Shown here: positions 10,151-22,252 of the stretch, in pieces | Numbering within the stretch: the stretch's first letter is position 1 | How the letters are laid out: each line of letters opens with the position of its first letter | Source: Durusdinium trenchii | Taxonomy: Eukaryota; Sar; Dinophyceae; Suessiales; Symbiodiniaceae | NCBI GenBank assembly: GCA_963970005.1 | Contig: CAXAMN010026362.1 | Span: forward strand, 131,827-195,826 | Length of the DNA: 64,000 nucleotides | Direction of reading: 5' to 3' | Position numbers and translations under genes: made by a program | Notes under the pieces: generated by a model | The model's database searches: none | What the model was told of the DNA's origin: nothing | The model's input: the letters and a program-made list of their open reading frames with translations, nothing else

Positions 10151-11826
10151 GTTTTGTACTGGATGTCCAGTGGATTCGAAGAAACCAGAGCTGCCATTCT
10201 GCACACATCTGGACCTGGGGCTTGTTCACTTGAAGCTCTTAGCGCAGGTTTCCTGTGTTCGCTGGACTCCAACGTCTACCAGCTCCAGTTTTTGGCACTT
10301 TGGCAAGAATTGGTGGCCGAGCTAAGTCATCGAACCGACCAAGTCCACCGTCGTTTTCAGGTCGTTCACAAGACCAACAACTGTAGACTCGCCAAAAGGA
10401 CGGTAGATCCCAGCTTGAAGATGTTTCAAGTAGCCCCTCGAGTCAGACGCGCAATCTGACCGGTCATTCCGGTCTGGAACCATCAGACTCGAGGTTTTAT
10501 AATTTCTATTTTGTCCAGCAACAGTTTTGAGTAGCAATGACTATAGCAATGAAGAACATGTAAACAAACAAGAGTTTGCGTACCAAGACAATAAGCCACG
10601 AAAGGACTTGCCCAAGATAGGAGGGCCATCACTGACACGCGTAAATCTAGAACATCAAGAGAATCCTCTTGATCTGGGGATGCTTGCTGATCCGGTTTTG
10701 ACACATTGTAAGCCCTCCAATTTGGCGTAGTGTGAGACCCAAACGCCGTTCAGACAATTCTTTAGTTTGTAGCTAAATAGAGTTCGCCGTTTGATCCGCA
10801 AACACGACATTTATGACCATGCGTTTCAAAGTTGTTTATTCTTTTGCGAGTCATCACATCCAAAGATGCAGAACACGCCTAACCATGACAACCTTTGCAC
10901 TGACCGAGGACTTCAAGATCAGATCTTTGGATGAAGGAGACACGGACCGGGGAATTTTGGGGGAAGCTCATGGGCTTCATCGGTCAATGCCGTGACCCAG
11001 AAGATCTCCCGAGATGATCAGACTCGTCTTTTTTTCCGGTTCGGTGACCCAGAACACCTACCATGACGGCGGTTTCAGTGGCCTCTCCGGTGGACCTATA
11101 CCCGCGCTGAGAGGTCAACACCAGCTCTTTGGCTGTGCATGATACATCTCAACACAAGCTCTTGTCTTTAACGGATGCTTTGCGACAGTTACATGTGTCT
11201 CATTTTGAGCCACTCCGGATCCAACTTACTCATTTGCATACCCAGTCAAATGCCTTGTTTGTGTGATGGGCTGAACTCTGCATCCCTGTCTGACTCCTTT
11301 GTGGATTGAACAAAAGCCTGTACGAGACATTCCTATGTTTCTTGCACATGCTTTTAGGGAATTCAGCTTTTGTCCCCAAGTCTTCTGGATACAAACAGAA
11401 AACAAACTATTCTTCTTCAGCGATATGCACCTGTTCCAGCTGTGTACGGGAAGCCGAGCAAACCCGGCCAAAACAAAACTGGTTTGTACTTCAACTGATC
11501 CACCACTCAATCCATTTCCGGTCAAAGACGCGGACGAACCGACGGCGACGACGAAGTCCGCGCGGCGGGTGCCCCGCGCCAGGCAACGAGAAGATGCTCT
11601 TCGATTTGGCCGCCGGCAGCATGCCGTCGCCTCCCCCGCCCGACATCGGAGAGGCGATTGGTTGGGAAAGCGCTGTTGCAACGACCAAGGGTACATGAGA
11701 ACGAACATGACAAAACATGAAGCTGCTTAGACATAGTCAAGTCATGTTGCTGGTTATTCATGATTTTGCTTTAGGTGGCATGTGAATCTTCGAACCATGT
11801 CGAACCGTGTCTGTTCTGGTTGTTAG

Positions 11827-12087
11827 GGAGGGAAGGTCAGTCAGTGGTTGGATGTGGTTGGCTTTCAAGCACGCAGGGAAAACATGGTCAACATGTATCT
11901 CCCAATGCAGGACCACCCCGGCTAGATTGCTATGGCGTCGGCATCCTGTTGCGTCGGTCGCCAGGATGCATGCCGCTTCATCCGCTATCACTTTGGCCCC
12001 GAACTGTTGGAGATCAACACGCACCTCGGCGTGTGTTGTGACCGTGACCGTGACGTGGCTCACGTGACATGCACTCCCGAAGACTAG
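11827..12087 (+). pseudogene. Candidate open stretch broken by one TAG
   Basis: One frame is open from 11827 to TAG 12085-12087 except for a single TAG at 11923-11925. Both halves have mixed, non-repetitive composition (VSQWLDVVGFQARRENM before; FIRYHFGPELLEINTHLG after). Either an intron ends at the internal TAG, or this is a decayed or purely chance frame. No family was recognised. Confidence 0.15.
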
Positions 12088-12390
12088 GAACAAGGATCTC
12101 CAGTGATTCCCGCTTGGTGCAGGACGTGTCCTCAATCTTTTTTTCAACATGCGGCCAAATACCAACTTGTGGCATATGAGGTTTCATTACTAAACAACTC
12201 CCTACCACCGTACTAGCGATGGTCATGCGCGCTGGCAACTTCCCCCGTGGCGCGTTGTCACTGGTGCAGCGAGGATCGGAACCACCTTGGAGTTCGTGAA
12301 CGGGCCCTATGAAGTCCACCAATTCAGGATGATCGAGCGACACTACTTCAGGCAGAGGGAGTCACGGTTAAGGGCTTCATCGGCTACTTG

Positions 12391-12516
12391 TATATTGTCT
12401 AATATATATAAAATTGTATTGTCTGTATTGTATTATATGTTCTATTTTATACTATACTATATATAATGTATAGTATTACAGTATATTATGCTATACTAAT
12501 ACTATATGTGCTCCAT
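12391..12516. repeat. AT-rich low-complexity tract
   Basis: About 125 bases of TATA/TATT/ATAC words (TATACTATACTATATATAATG and similar). There is no clear unit; it contrasts with the balanced composition around it. Confidence 0.85.
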
Positions 12517-12574
12517 TTCAAGTGGGGCAAGACTTCTTTCTGCCAGATTGGGGCTATTTTTCGTTTCGGATTAG

Positions 12575-12940
12575 CGAGAACGGGTCTCACACCTCACCTG
12601 TCGAGCCGGCAAAGCTGAACGGGTTTGGGGGGCGTTCTCAAAGCTGCACGTTCTGCACACATGTCATCCAGTGGGTTGGTCCGACTGTGGTGTGGACCCC
12701 GTTGTGGTGTTGGACGCTTTCTTCACTTCGCAGCGATTCCACATCCATGTTCATTCAGCTTTCATCCTCCACATTCCTTGCCCAACCAGCTTCCTTAGCC
12801 CCTACAAACCACCGGCAATGTTGGAAACCATGCCCACCAAGAGAACGAACACTTCAAAAAGGGTTGAACAAATGGATCCAGCAGTTTTTGAATCTGATTG
12901 CCTTGATGTTCTAGACCGAAGAGCCACGGAGCAGGCATGA
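12575..12940 (+). CDS. Candidate exon, unknown product
   Basis: A 121-codon open frame begins right after GGATTAG (a possible acceptor) and ends at TGA 12938-12940. The C-terminal part is strongly hydrophilic and charged (PTKRTNTSKRVEQMDPAVFE), while a shifted frame over the same bases is also open for 130 codons. There is no homology that I recognise and no ATG near the start. Length alone is not significant. Confidence 0.22.
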   Translation, partial: RERVSHLTCRAGKAERVWGAFSKLHVLHTCHPVGWSDCGVDPVVVLDAFFTSQRFHIHVHSAFILHIPCPTSFLSPYKPPAMLETMPTKRTNTSKRVEQMDPAVFESDCLDVLDRRATEQA

Positions 12941-13400
12941 CACTAGCCTTTTGGACACTAGCCGAGCACGATGCAGCACGCGCATGGGATTGGTCCACAA
13001 GCACAAGGGCACATAAGGATCAACGATGTTGTTTTGCAGGTCTCTGAAGCCTGCAAATCCTTTCAAGGGCCCAGCCCGAACATGTGCAGACACGTGCAGG
13101 GATCAGCTAATCACCAGCTATGATTTCACCATGCCTTTTGCCGGAACCTCAGTGAATGTGCGAAGCTTGTCGGTCGGCCCCCATTACAGATTTCGTTCAT
13201 CCACCGCAGGATCAAGACCTTCCCTGGTAAGGTGCTTTGGAAGCGAAACAGCCCTTTTGGGCATCTGAGGTGATGCCGAACAGCCGGAACACTTGGGAGA
13301 TGATCTACACGTCTCTTGGTGGACCGAAGCTGGTGTAACTGTGTAGATGGCACAAGACAGCGTCCATGAGACATCCTGATGTGGATGTCGCACAAAATGA

Positions 13401-13753
13401 ATTTGGATTGGAACCTTCACTGGGCCATTTGTTGCCTATCTGCTCTTCGCCGACCGGGAGTGCCGTGATGAATACAAGCATGAGCAGGATGCGGCTGTTG
13501 CGGATCTTGTCCACCCGAAAGTTGTCTGTATGTCACAAGAGTGGAGAAGGATTTGGATGAGGTGTTACCCCCCCCCAAAGCCCTCTCTAAATCCCAAATG
13601 CCGCCAGTCGCCTCGTTGGAGATGATGCCACTATCACCGATTATCATACCCAAGACAGTGCTAACAAACATGAAACGTTGTGACCAAAAACCCGTGATCA
13701 ATCACGGCGAACATGATGATGTTGTGGCGTCCACTGCATGCTCATGGATCTAA
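13401..13753 (+). pseudogene. Candidate coding stretch with a frame change at a C9 run
   Basis: Frame 13401-13625 reads GPFVAYLLFADRECRDEYKH onward up to CYPPP at a run of nine C (13568-13576). From the same run another frame continues (KALSKSQMPPVASLEMMPLS onward) to TAG 13751-13753. Joining them at the homopolymer would give about 117 codons. A one-base error in the C run or a real frameshift would explain it, as could chance overlap of two open frames. No family recognised. Confidence 0.2.
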
Positions 13754-15780
13754 TTAGAAAGATGACATTGTCAACCAAGCACTCATGTGAGACGCTACCT
13801 AGTTGGCTAGCAACATCAAGTTTGCAAATTTAGCGAGCAATCACCTGTTCCTGTTGAGCCGCAGTAGCATCGTTTTGACATGTTTGGGGATCTCTGTGGT
13901 ATTCCAGCACTCACCCTTTCTTTGGGTGTGTCTCGTCTTTGTCAGCGGACTATTGGCAGGACAGTCAATGAAACTCATTGCTGCATTGCTGGGAAAGTTC
14001 CACTGTTCTGAGAGCCAAGCATGGACCGTTCTGGGATGTTTTGGGCACCAGACATTTGGCGCCAAGGAAGCCACTGCTGTCTGAAGAATGGAAGGAAGCA
14101 CTCAGGCCTGGTAGGGCGACCGAGAGGGGATGAACAGGCGAACGGACCGAACGGCTGAACTCCAAGGAGAACTTGTCTCAGAAATGGGGAGAATCTGCCG
14201 AAAGTGCTCAATGAGGGCAGAACAAGTGGGGACATCCCGGCGGTTTGGGGACACCTCACTTGGAGATTTGGTGGGCTACATATCTCAATGGCCTGGATTT
14301 CAGTCTAAGAGTCATCACTTGGGAGTGGTGGGGTTAGGAAAGGTATTTGAATGGGAGGGTCTGGTCAGTCAGGGAGAGAGCAGCCAGAGACCTTAGATTG
14401 ATTTAGGTGACGACGAAAGATCAAGATCACGTGTTCAAGATCACCAGTGATTGAGATGACTGATGATTGATTGATTTACTGTAGATGACGTGGCCAGGTG
14501 GTATTCAAGATCACGGAATCACGAGTCATCCACTTGAGCCATCCAAGTCTCACGCAGGAGCGCACCCTGGGAAGCCCGATCGGACAGTGCCTTGGGCGAA
14601 GAGTGCAGGTCGTGCAGAGTTCAATTCCACACAAGTTGGAAGCTGTTCTTCACATTGGAGGATCCAGATTGCACCAAACAATTATGGTGCACGGTACTCC
14701 TGCTAGGCTGCTACGCGCAAAGCTACTCGGCAAACCCAAACTTTCCTTTGAGGAGGCATACACCAAAGTGCCTGAATTGGCTATTCATGAGCCTGGCTTT
14801 TGGGGCTATTGAAGCTGTGTGAATCCTTTTGCCAACACCTATGTAGGCAAGCGAGTCATGGATGCGACCATCTGTGGATTTTGTTCTTTCGGCAACCCTG
14901 CAACTTCACCCAAAGGTCGGACATGGCTGAAATCTGGAGTGGACTCAATGGATATCACGAGGACTTGTGGGGGAAAAAAATAGCTTCAAACGTCCTCATT
15001 TTGCCAAGTTCATGCCCATCCCATCCTTGTCATTTCTAAACCTGGAGCTGTCGGTGCTTGGTGGCGGACACTTCTCCAGATGAGGGGCATGCTGTTGCTT
15101 TGCTCATGTGCTAGGCCGCTAGGTGTTCCCATGTTCCCCTTGTTTGCCACACACTCATGAACCTCTTTTGGGATGTTTCCCAACGTGGAGGCTTCTACTT
15201 TGTGCAAGACCAGCTGATCATGCACAACAGGGCAGAATATAACTATTCGCCGCTTGGTCTGATAGGGCGGCATCCTGTGCACCCTGGCGCCAGCAAACAG
15301 CTGAGAAAAGCTCGGGTGGATCCGGTGGAGAGCAGGTTCGCCCTAAACTGACCGCCCGCAGCTTCGCGCGGTTGTCCGTTCCGCAGGTTCGCAAAAGGAA
15401 CCTACGTTCGCAGTGGCCTCCAACCGATGGCCGCGATGGCCTCCAACCGACTATCAAAGTGTGTTGGGCGAAGTAAGTTGATGGAAACCTCTTAGCCATT
15501 TGGGGCCCATTTGGACAACCAAACCATTTGTCAATTTGTCTTCTGTCCTGCACTTCAGGCAATACATATGACACTCTATCCACGACGTCCGTCGTGGTGT
15601 GGATCGAAGACCATCCAACCCCTGGTGCCAAGGCCCTACTGAGTGCAGCGAGGTGCGGGCGAACGATGTGGCCGCTGTTTGATCAGGGCCTTACTTAAAC
15701 CCCAAAAGAGATGGCCTCCATCTGGGGTGTCAAACAGCGATTCATCTGCCTTCAGAGATTCACCATGCATTCTTTTACAT

Positions 15781-15868
15781 GGCAATGGCCTCCAACCTAT
15801 TAGCGATGGCCTCCAACCTACTAGCGATGGCCTCCAACCTAAGAGCGATGGCCTCCAACCTACTAGCA
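15781..15868 (+). repeat. Family B array, four to five clean 21-bp units
   Basis: One of the most regular copies: GCGATGGCCTCCAACCTAYTA repeated head to tail with one AAGAGC variant. The forward translation is MASNLLA and the reverse is RLEAIAI; the open frames across it are artefacts of the 21-bp (7-codon) period. Confidence 0.95.
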
Positions 15869-17136
15869 AGGAGAATGAAGCGGTTTGCAACCGGAAGTTT
15901 TCCTTTCACATACAGGGTCGGAATGTTTGTCTTTTTGCCGAACATCCCTTCTCGGAAACGCATACATTCTGTCAGTTGTTTGTCCATAAAGTGCAGGTAC
16001 TGTACATTGTGTAGACCTTCCAAATGCAAACCTGTACACAAACGTGACGCTTTGTTTAGTATCCCCATTCATCACTGTTTCTTCAGCAAGTTATCAAAGT
16101 TATGTTGTTTATCGAACAAGTCAGCAGAAAGAGTCAGAGCGACCCAACCAGCCGCTGGGGCAACCAGCCGCGCCAGGAAGTGAAGCAAGAATCTCACGTG
16201 AACTGAAGTCTGGTGGCGAGATTCCGGCGGTGGAATCAAAAACTCATGGGTGCTCCATGTGAACCCAATAAAATATATACTGCATGAGAATGGTTTAAAC
16301 AACATACAGTAACCAAACTTTTAACTTTGCTTAGAGGTCTCCAATTCCAGTCCAACAGACCGAATTCACGGACAAGCATTCACGGACGAATAGTCACAGA
16401 CCGGCGATCAGTCACGTCTCTGAGGTTTCTGAACGACTCAACGACTCACAGATGTGCAGAACTGGGCAATGACGGCTTTTCAAGGTAATGACGGAAGTAG
16501 CAGAAGGCTGACAAGTAGCTTTTGATCACCTTTTTGGATGAGATGATGACATTGCGCCCAGTACCGTCTCTCCTTCCAACAGTGGTTTCTACGAACGTTT
16601 TGATCCACTGCCGCTGAAAGATCCTCAAAGCTCGCGAAAAGCTCGAGAAGGAAGTCCGTTACTCAAAAACAAGGAATCCTCCGCAAACCCTCACAGATGA
16701 TAAGGAGGTGGGGTTGATACAAGTCATTCTTTTGAACAGCAACCAATTCAATGCAGTCAGCCTCCGCTCCCTTATATAACTACCCGACTGCCATGCACCC
16801 AGACCCCCCCTATGATGTGCAGACATCTATCCTCTTGAAGCAGTGCTTAAACATGAAAAGGAGCAGTTGGTGTCTTCGTGTCCTTCTACGAGCTTTTGGT
16901 GCAGTGGTTGCTGCCAACTCAGGTCCTGCGTTGGCATGGAATGCCCACAAGGGGCCCAAATAAGACTTGGGGAAGGGAATATCGATGACGATCCATGTAT
17001 CAAACCATGTACTACATGTACATGTGCTCCAGACAAATAGTATACGTACAAGTATTTCAATCCCAACTCAATCTTCATCGGTCATGACATCTCCGTGTAT
17101 CGCTCGGCTAAGATCTCGGTGTTTTGGCTCGTTTAT

Positions 17137-17238
17137 GTAGCTTCTTGCTCTAGTGGCTTCTTGCTCCTAGTAGCGATGCCAGGAGCCCCTAGTAGCGTCC
17201 TTGCTCCTAGTAGTACGGCTTATTGCTACTAGTAGCAA
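17137..17238 (+). repeat. Family A cluster
   Basis: Forward modules CTTCTTGCTCCTAGTAGCGATG, CCAGGAGCCCCTAGTAGCG, TCCTTGCTCCTAGTAGTACGG and GCTTATTGCTACTAGTAGC. Confidence 0.9.
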
Positions 17239-17783
17239 ACTGACCCCCTCTATGATTCCAAAAAGGACATCCAAGCTCACCAAGTCGGTGAGTCACAAAA
17301 AAAGTGTACATGTGCGCAGAACAACCAATCGTCTGCGAGAAACGCACAATGACCAAGATACAAACTTGGTATCCAATGGCGGCAATCCCTTTAAATCTCT
17401 TTAACTGTATGGTGAAGATAGAGCACGACAAAGCACGGCTGTTTGACTCAGGAGGGGGTTCCTCTTTTGAGGCCTCTCCGCTGCGCTTTCTCTCCGCTTC
17501 CCCAACACCGCGACGCAAGGGACTCGAATGGTCTCCTTGCTGCGAACTAGGGTGAATCGGATCCCGGAAAGGACCAATGATCCAAAGGCAGAAAGCACGG
17601 CGTGGTGGGTTCGGGTGTTTTATCGACCATGACGGGGGATGGAAACACAAGGCCACCAAGTATTCCACGTCTCAAAGAGAATCTTGGGAGCAGCTTTTTT
17701 GGCAATTTCTCACCCCACACAGCGAGACTGAAGCCGAATTATTGAAATATGGGTTCAATCTGTGTCTATGTTCCATGGCTGTC

Positions 17784-18042
17784 ATACTAGGGGCTCCTGG
17801 CATCGCTACGAACGGAGCACGGACAGGTTGGAGGCCATCGCTAACGGTGTCTTTCTTTCGGATGAGTCCAAACGGAACTGGAGTTGCCCGGTCGTCGGCG
17901 CCTTTCTCCGAGGCTCTCCGACGAGCTTCGCGCGGGCTTAGTGCGGAGCTCGTGTGGCCACCCAGCTTCGAGCTTTCAAGCTGGAGGACATCGGGGAACA
18001 AGTGCATCGCTACTAGGAACAAGTGCATTACTACTAGTAGCT
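17784..18042 (-). repeat. Two short family A pieces flanking unique sequence
   Basis: 17784-17844 reads CTAGGGGCTCCTGGCATCG, CTACGAACGGAGC (the CGTTCG dialect in reverse) and a family B unit. 17996-18042 reads ACAAGTGCATCGCTACTAGG twice, ending in CTACTAGTAGC. The bases between them are unique. Confidence 0.8.
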
Positions 18043-18607
18043 AGAAGCTCAAATCCAGCCAAATTGGGCGCAAACGGCTTTGGTATAATTTTTCGCAGAA
18101 CCCGATGCAGTGAAAATCAGGTCCTTTGGTGGGGAGTCTCATTTTCGGCGGATGAAGGGACATGCAAAGTTCTGGTGCCCAGAGAAGTTTACAATCGGAA
18201 GATGCTCAAGGCTAAACATCCACAGTGGAGAGAGGGAGACTCCAGCCAGGCTGTATTCTGACAAAACCAGACTTCTGAGTTCCTGTTCCATCTGGGATTC
18301 GTTGGACACCACCGCTTTTGTAAAAGGTATTTATGGGGGATTGGAGATCTGCGTGGAGAGTTCAGTCTACGTAGATCAAACAGCTGGCACGTCTGGGAAG
18401 TTCACCGGTGGTAGGGTGCGAGTGGATCCATTTTGACCTTGCTTTGAACAGTCTTTACTGAGAAGAGCTCTTGCGCACCTAGGGTGCTTTACAGTGCCCC
18501 ACTGCGGCTCTATCCCTCCACAGGCTAGTAGGGAGCAAGATGGGATGGTGGAGTTGGCCACTACCTGCCACCCACTTGTGTTTTGAGTTTGTGTCTTGTA
18601 AGTTGGT

Positions 18608-18770
18608 AGTGCTGGCCTCCAACCTGGTGGGACGGCCTCTAAACGTACTGGCGATGACCTCCAACCTTGTTGCTTGATGCAGCTTTAAGTTTGTGCAAAT
18701 GACCTGCCAGCGATGGCCTCCAGAATTTGGGGCGATGGCTTCCAACCTACTAGCGATGGCCTACAACCTA
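18608..18770 (+). repeat. Degenerate family B units
   Basis: Six or so units of GCGATGGCCTCCAACCTACT with many substitutions (GGACGGCCTCTAAACGTACTG), interrupted by about 35 unrelated bases. Probably an older array. Confidence 0.75.
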
Positions 18771-19547
18771 CCTTGCCCGTTTTACGCAGGCCCCTTTTTT
18801 CACCTAGGTTGCCGTGTGGCATATGGCATCCAATTCAGTACGCATTATCTCAAATGTGTCTGACCTTTGTGTCAGCCCAGGGTGTACCCCTGCATCCATG
18901 TTTCAGGAATACGAACCCAGTGAGGCGCCTCCAGAACCAGCTGCTTCTCCACTACCCCTTGATGATGGTCTGGACGATGACCCAGCAGTTGCACAAAGTC
19001 AACATCCATAAACTGAGAGCACAGCTGCGCCAGGCTTTCGCCCACCCTCTCAGGCAGTGGAGCCTGGGCCCAACCCAAGTGCAGTCATGCTGCTCTGGCG
19101 TCTTGTTTATGGGGGATGGTTGGAACATCCGTTGGAGCGCGAGTGTCCTCCGCACGTTTGTTGTGGGTTCTTTGGGGTTGCTCTTGCGTGGATGATTGGA
19201 GGCATATGTGGAACTCCGAAGGACGACTGGCATGTACTCTTAGACTTGGGGCCGTGACAGTGAATGCAGAGGTTGCATGTGCCTGCAGTCGGCCCAGCAT
19301 TGCACTTGTCACCATAGCGGAGTGTTGGGTGATGGCAACCCTCGTTTTGACGCGCCCGTTGGAGAGCGCAGAGGAAGCGGCGCGGAAGGCTTGTGCAGCC
19401 AAAGACTTCGAGGCAGTGACGCTGGTCCTGTCGAAGGCCAGGTTGCGGGGGGGAGGCGGTGACTTTGGATTCAGACAGTGAGATGTGCGTAGGGCTCCAA
19501 AAAGGGCAACCTTTTTCAGCAATGGTGCAACAGCAGGACAACATCAT

Positions 19548-19566
19548 CAACAACAACAACAACAAC
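19548..19566 (+). repeat. (CAA)n microsatellite
   Basis: Six CAA units, preceded by ACATCATCA. Confidence 0.9.
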
Positions 19567-19971
19567 GACCAATACAACCGCCCAGCATGCGTGCGTGTAT
19601 GGTCATCCGTGCAGAACAAACTTTCACATGTACGTGGGGTTTCTCATAGCAAAGGTTTTAGAGGGTATATAACTACACTTGACGCCAAAGCTTCGTAGAG
19701 GGATTGTGCCTTTGCAAAAATCCTGATGAAGTGCCCTTAGTTGTCACGCCTAGCAAGGCCAGACGTGAGCTTTGCTTGCAGAGCAGATGTTGGCAAGTCG
19801 AGTCGCTCGATGGACTAGATGGGAGGATCGGCAGATGTTGAGACTACCTAAGCTCGACGTGTGATTTTGTCATGCGTGCTGCAGTAGAACCTGGTCAAGC
19901 GCCGGCACTGTTAGTACAAACTGACAGCGACCGTGCCTCCTGTCCACACACTGCAAGAAGTGGGGTAGTAT

Positions 19972-20301
19972 ATGTTCTTCGAATTACCTCTTCATGTTTC
20001 CCTTTACTTGGCCCTCAAAGAAACAGAGTTCGATTGCGAGGAGTACCGCAGAAGCCGAGTTAGCGGCGAAACTCTGAACTCGCATACTATGGTTGAGTCC
20101 TTGGCTGAAGTTCGCATCCCAGTGTCCCTCCAACAGGACATCCAAGAAGCAATCACCGTGATCCAATCTGGATATGGTGCGAAACTTCGGCACGCTGGTA
20201 GGGTTCATACAGTGAACCTTGCCTCTATCCACGAGCAATTGGAGCAAGGTGCGTTTGAGCTTGAATGCTGCGATACAAAGCGTCAGGATTCACGAATGTA
20301 A
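19972..20301 (+). CDS. Open frame, unknown product, doubtful
   Basis: A 109-codon frame starting with ATG. The C-terminal half has a helical, charged look (RIPVSLQQDIQEAITVIQSG; NLASIHEQLEQGAFELE). No domain recognised, and there is no support beyond composition. Chance is as likely. Confidence 0.15.
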   Translation: MFFELPLHVSLYLALKETEFDCEEYRRSRVSGETLNSHTMVESLAEVRIPVSLQQDIQEAITVIQSGYGAKLRHAGRVHTVNLASIHEQLEQGAFELECCDTKRQDSRM

Positions 20302-20543
20302 TCGGGCAAGCCGAATGGTAACAAACTCTCGAGCAGCTGTGCCTGGCACCAGCCACATAGTCCCGTAGTCTATGAAATCTGTGCGGATTGCAAAGCAAGA
20401 AGCACACGGAAATTGAATTTAGGGCTGCTATATGGAAGGGGGGGAGTTGTGAAGTGGCATGTAGAATAGCCGCAGGGCATCCCCTCTAACATCCCTAGTG
20501 TTAGTCTTTCCATTGGGTAGCAATCATTTTGCTTTGCGACTTA

Positions 20544-20557
20544 CATTTTGGCTCAAG
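20544..20557 (+). other. Relict dinoflagellate spliced-leader 3' end
   Basis: CATTTTGGCTCAAG matches the last 14 bases of the conserved 22-nt dinoflagellate trans-spliced leader; the upstream bases do not match. A 14-base match is not expected by chance in 64 kb (roughly 1 in 2,000 over both strands). Dinoflagellate mRNAs are known to be reverse-transcribed and reinserted, leaving such relicts at the 5' end of retrogenes. What follows on the plus strand has no recognisable reading frame, so if this was a retrogene it has decayed or its coding part is diverged. Confidence 0.6.
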
Positions 20558-22145
20558 AACTGTGGAAAAGGCGCGTTTCTGCAGCTGCTCGCTCACGGGC
20601 ATTAGCTTCCTTACTTGGATGTGGTAAGGTAATCTAATTCTTTGGGTTGCAAACAGCTCATCTTCACTACTCCAACCTACTACCGATGGCCTCCAAATAG
20701 CGTCCATGAATCTGCGTACCACTCTGGTTACCACAGATTCGACCTGCGAGCGACGTGAACATCGAGTCGAGGTCCAACCGGCTTTGGTTTCATCACCTTC
20801 CAAAGGCTTGGTTTGATGGGGTGTGACAGGGGTGAAGATGATCCTAGAGTTGTATACACCAGAGTGGTGGTCTGCAGGTATTCAGATTGAGTTATTGTTT
20901 GGCTTTTTCGTTTTCTACGAAGCTTGGCCCCTGTGTAGGTCAAACAGAGGGGCTCTCCTTGCAAGGCGACTAAGAATCTTAGATGAGTGAGCCGGGTGAA
21001 AGGAGTCCTGACTGAATTTCTTGAGCAGATTCCCATGACACTTGTTCTTTTTGGTTAAGCTTAAGCTTAGGTGATTTCTGAACCAGCCGGGGGAAGTCTT
21101 AGTTTGAGGTTGAGAACCTCACGGGCACGGACGGAGGAACACGCTTTGTGAGGAGTCCATCCTCCAGTTCTTTCTTAGACGGCCCTTTCGCACCACCAAA
21201 AGCACCACCTGACACAGAATTTAACGCCAGGTGTTAAGCAAACTTGATGACCCTTTAGCCTCTTAGTCAAGCTGAGAGTGTATGGAGTTTTCATCGCATC
21301 GATCCATCGGTCGCCTTGTCGAAGCTGTGGCAGGGCATGTGACCATGTTGGCTGAAGGAACTCTACCCAAGTGACCCACGTGTGGTGTTTCATCGTCGCA
21401 CCACTTCATCGGGATATATCGGGATGGTTTCTGGCGATCACATGCGAACAGAGCACCTTGATCCTGGTGCACAACAGTTGACAGCCTACATCGTGGCCCT
21501 CAAACTGAAACCAACACTTCATCAGTGTTTATATACACCCATGAGTAAATTTGAGGTATTACATCTATGAGTACATTTGAGGTAAACGATGCGTGGTTCT
21601 TTTCAATCTCAGGGCTTAGCAGCGTTTCCTGCCTGGTGTGTGACCACCTTTTGTTGCAGGACTTCATCCCTGAGCCTCACCAGCTCCCACCAGAACTTTC
21701 AGTGGAGGAGCAATCGGCATTGCTCTCGACTCCCCTGATGTTCTCTGGATTTTGTTTGAACACTTGAAACATGATTTTGGTTTACGTTCTTTAACCCTGT
21801 TTTTCTCAATTAGGATCCCGGCCGATGCATTGAATAGGTTCGAATGGCAATGGTTGAACGAGGGAAGTTCATCACCAACTGGCAGAAAAAGAACGATATA
21901 TGTTTCAAACCGGTAGACTCAACAAGACTGGCGATTTGGAAAGATTCGGTCGGGCGAAGGACGAAGGCACGTTCGCCAGTTTCTGCGGGCAAACACTGAA
22001 GGACTTCAGGTGAAATCTGAGAAAACAGATTGAGCTTTCGAAGATGTTCAATTCAATCGGCGGTTGTTTTGCCCAAAGTCCAACCGAAGCCGCTGCACTG
22101 GCGGATTTTGGACAAATGAATCTCGAAAGAAAGGTTAAACTTGGA

Positions 22146-22252
22146 GCGATCGAACGCTATTAGGGGCTCCTGGCCCTACTACTAGGAGCAAGGACGCTAC
22201 TAGGGGCTCCTGGCATCGCTACTAGGAGCGATCGGACGCTACTAGGGGCTCA
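22146..22252 (-). repeat. Family A cluster
   Basis: Reverse modules GGGGCTCCTGGCCCTACTACTA, GGAGCAAGGACGCTACTAG, GGGCTCCTGGCATCGCTACTAG and GGAGCGATCGGACGCTACTAG. Confidence 0.9.

Larger units (their letters stand above)
10151..17136. other. No recognised gene; candidate exons, AT-rich tract and family B array
   Basis: This 7-kb interval holds the candidate frames listed separately (11827-12087, 12575-12940, 13401-13753), an AT-rich block at 12391-12516 and a family B array at 15781-15868, with two more B units at 15414-15453. Other open frames (10156-10459, 10527-10730, 11111-11266, 13803-14084, 14498-14812) are of chance length and match nothing I know. Confidence 0.5.
17239..22145. other. 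No recognised gene; scattered A/B repeats and a relict spliced leader
   Basis: Holds family A pieces at 17784-17844 and 17996-18042, family B units at 18608-18675, 18711-18770 and 20671-20698, a short (CAA)n run and the spliced-leader match at 20544-20557. The open frame 19972-20301 and the minus-strand frames at 19085-19619 have no recognised domain. Confidence 0.5.

Noticed and set aside
9950..10459. 169-codon plus-strand frame
   Set aside because: It runs through a family A/B repeat and another candidate frame; chance length, no domain.
19170..19300. Minus-strand Cys/His-rich stretch (CNLCIHCHGPKSKSTCQ), possible zinc knuckle
   Set aside because: Spacing fits no known knuckle, and other frames over the same bases are open; no repeat of the motif.
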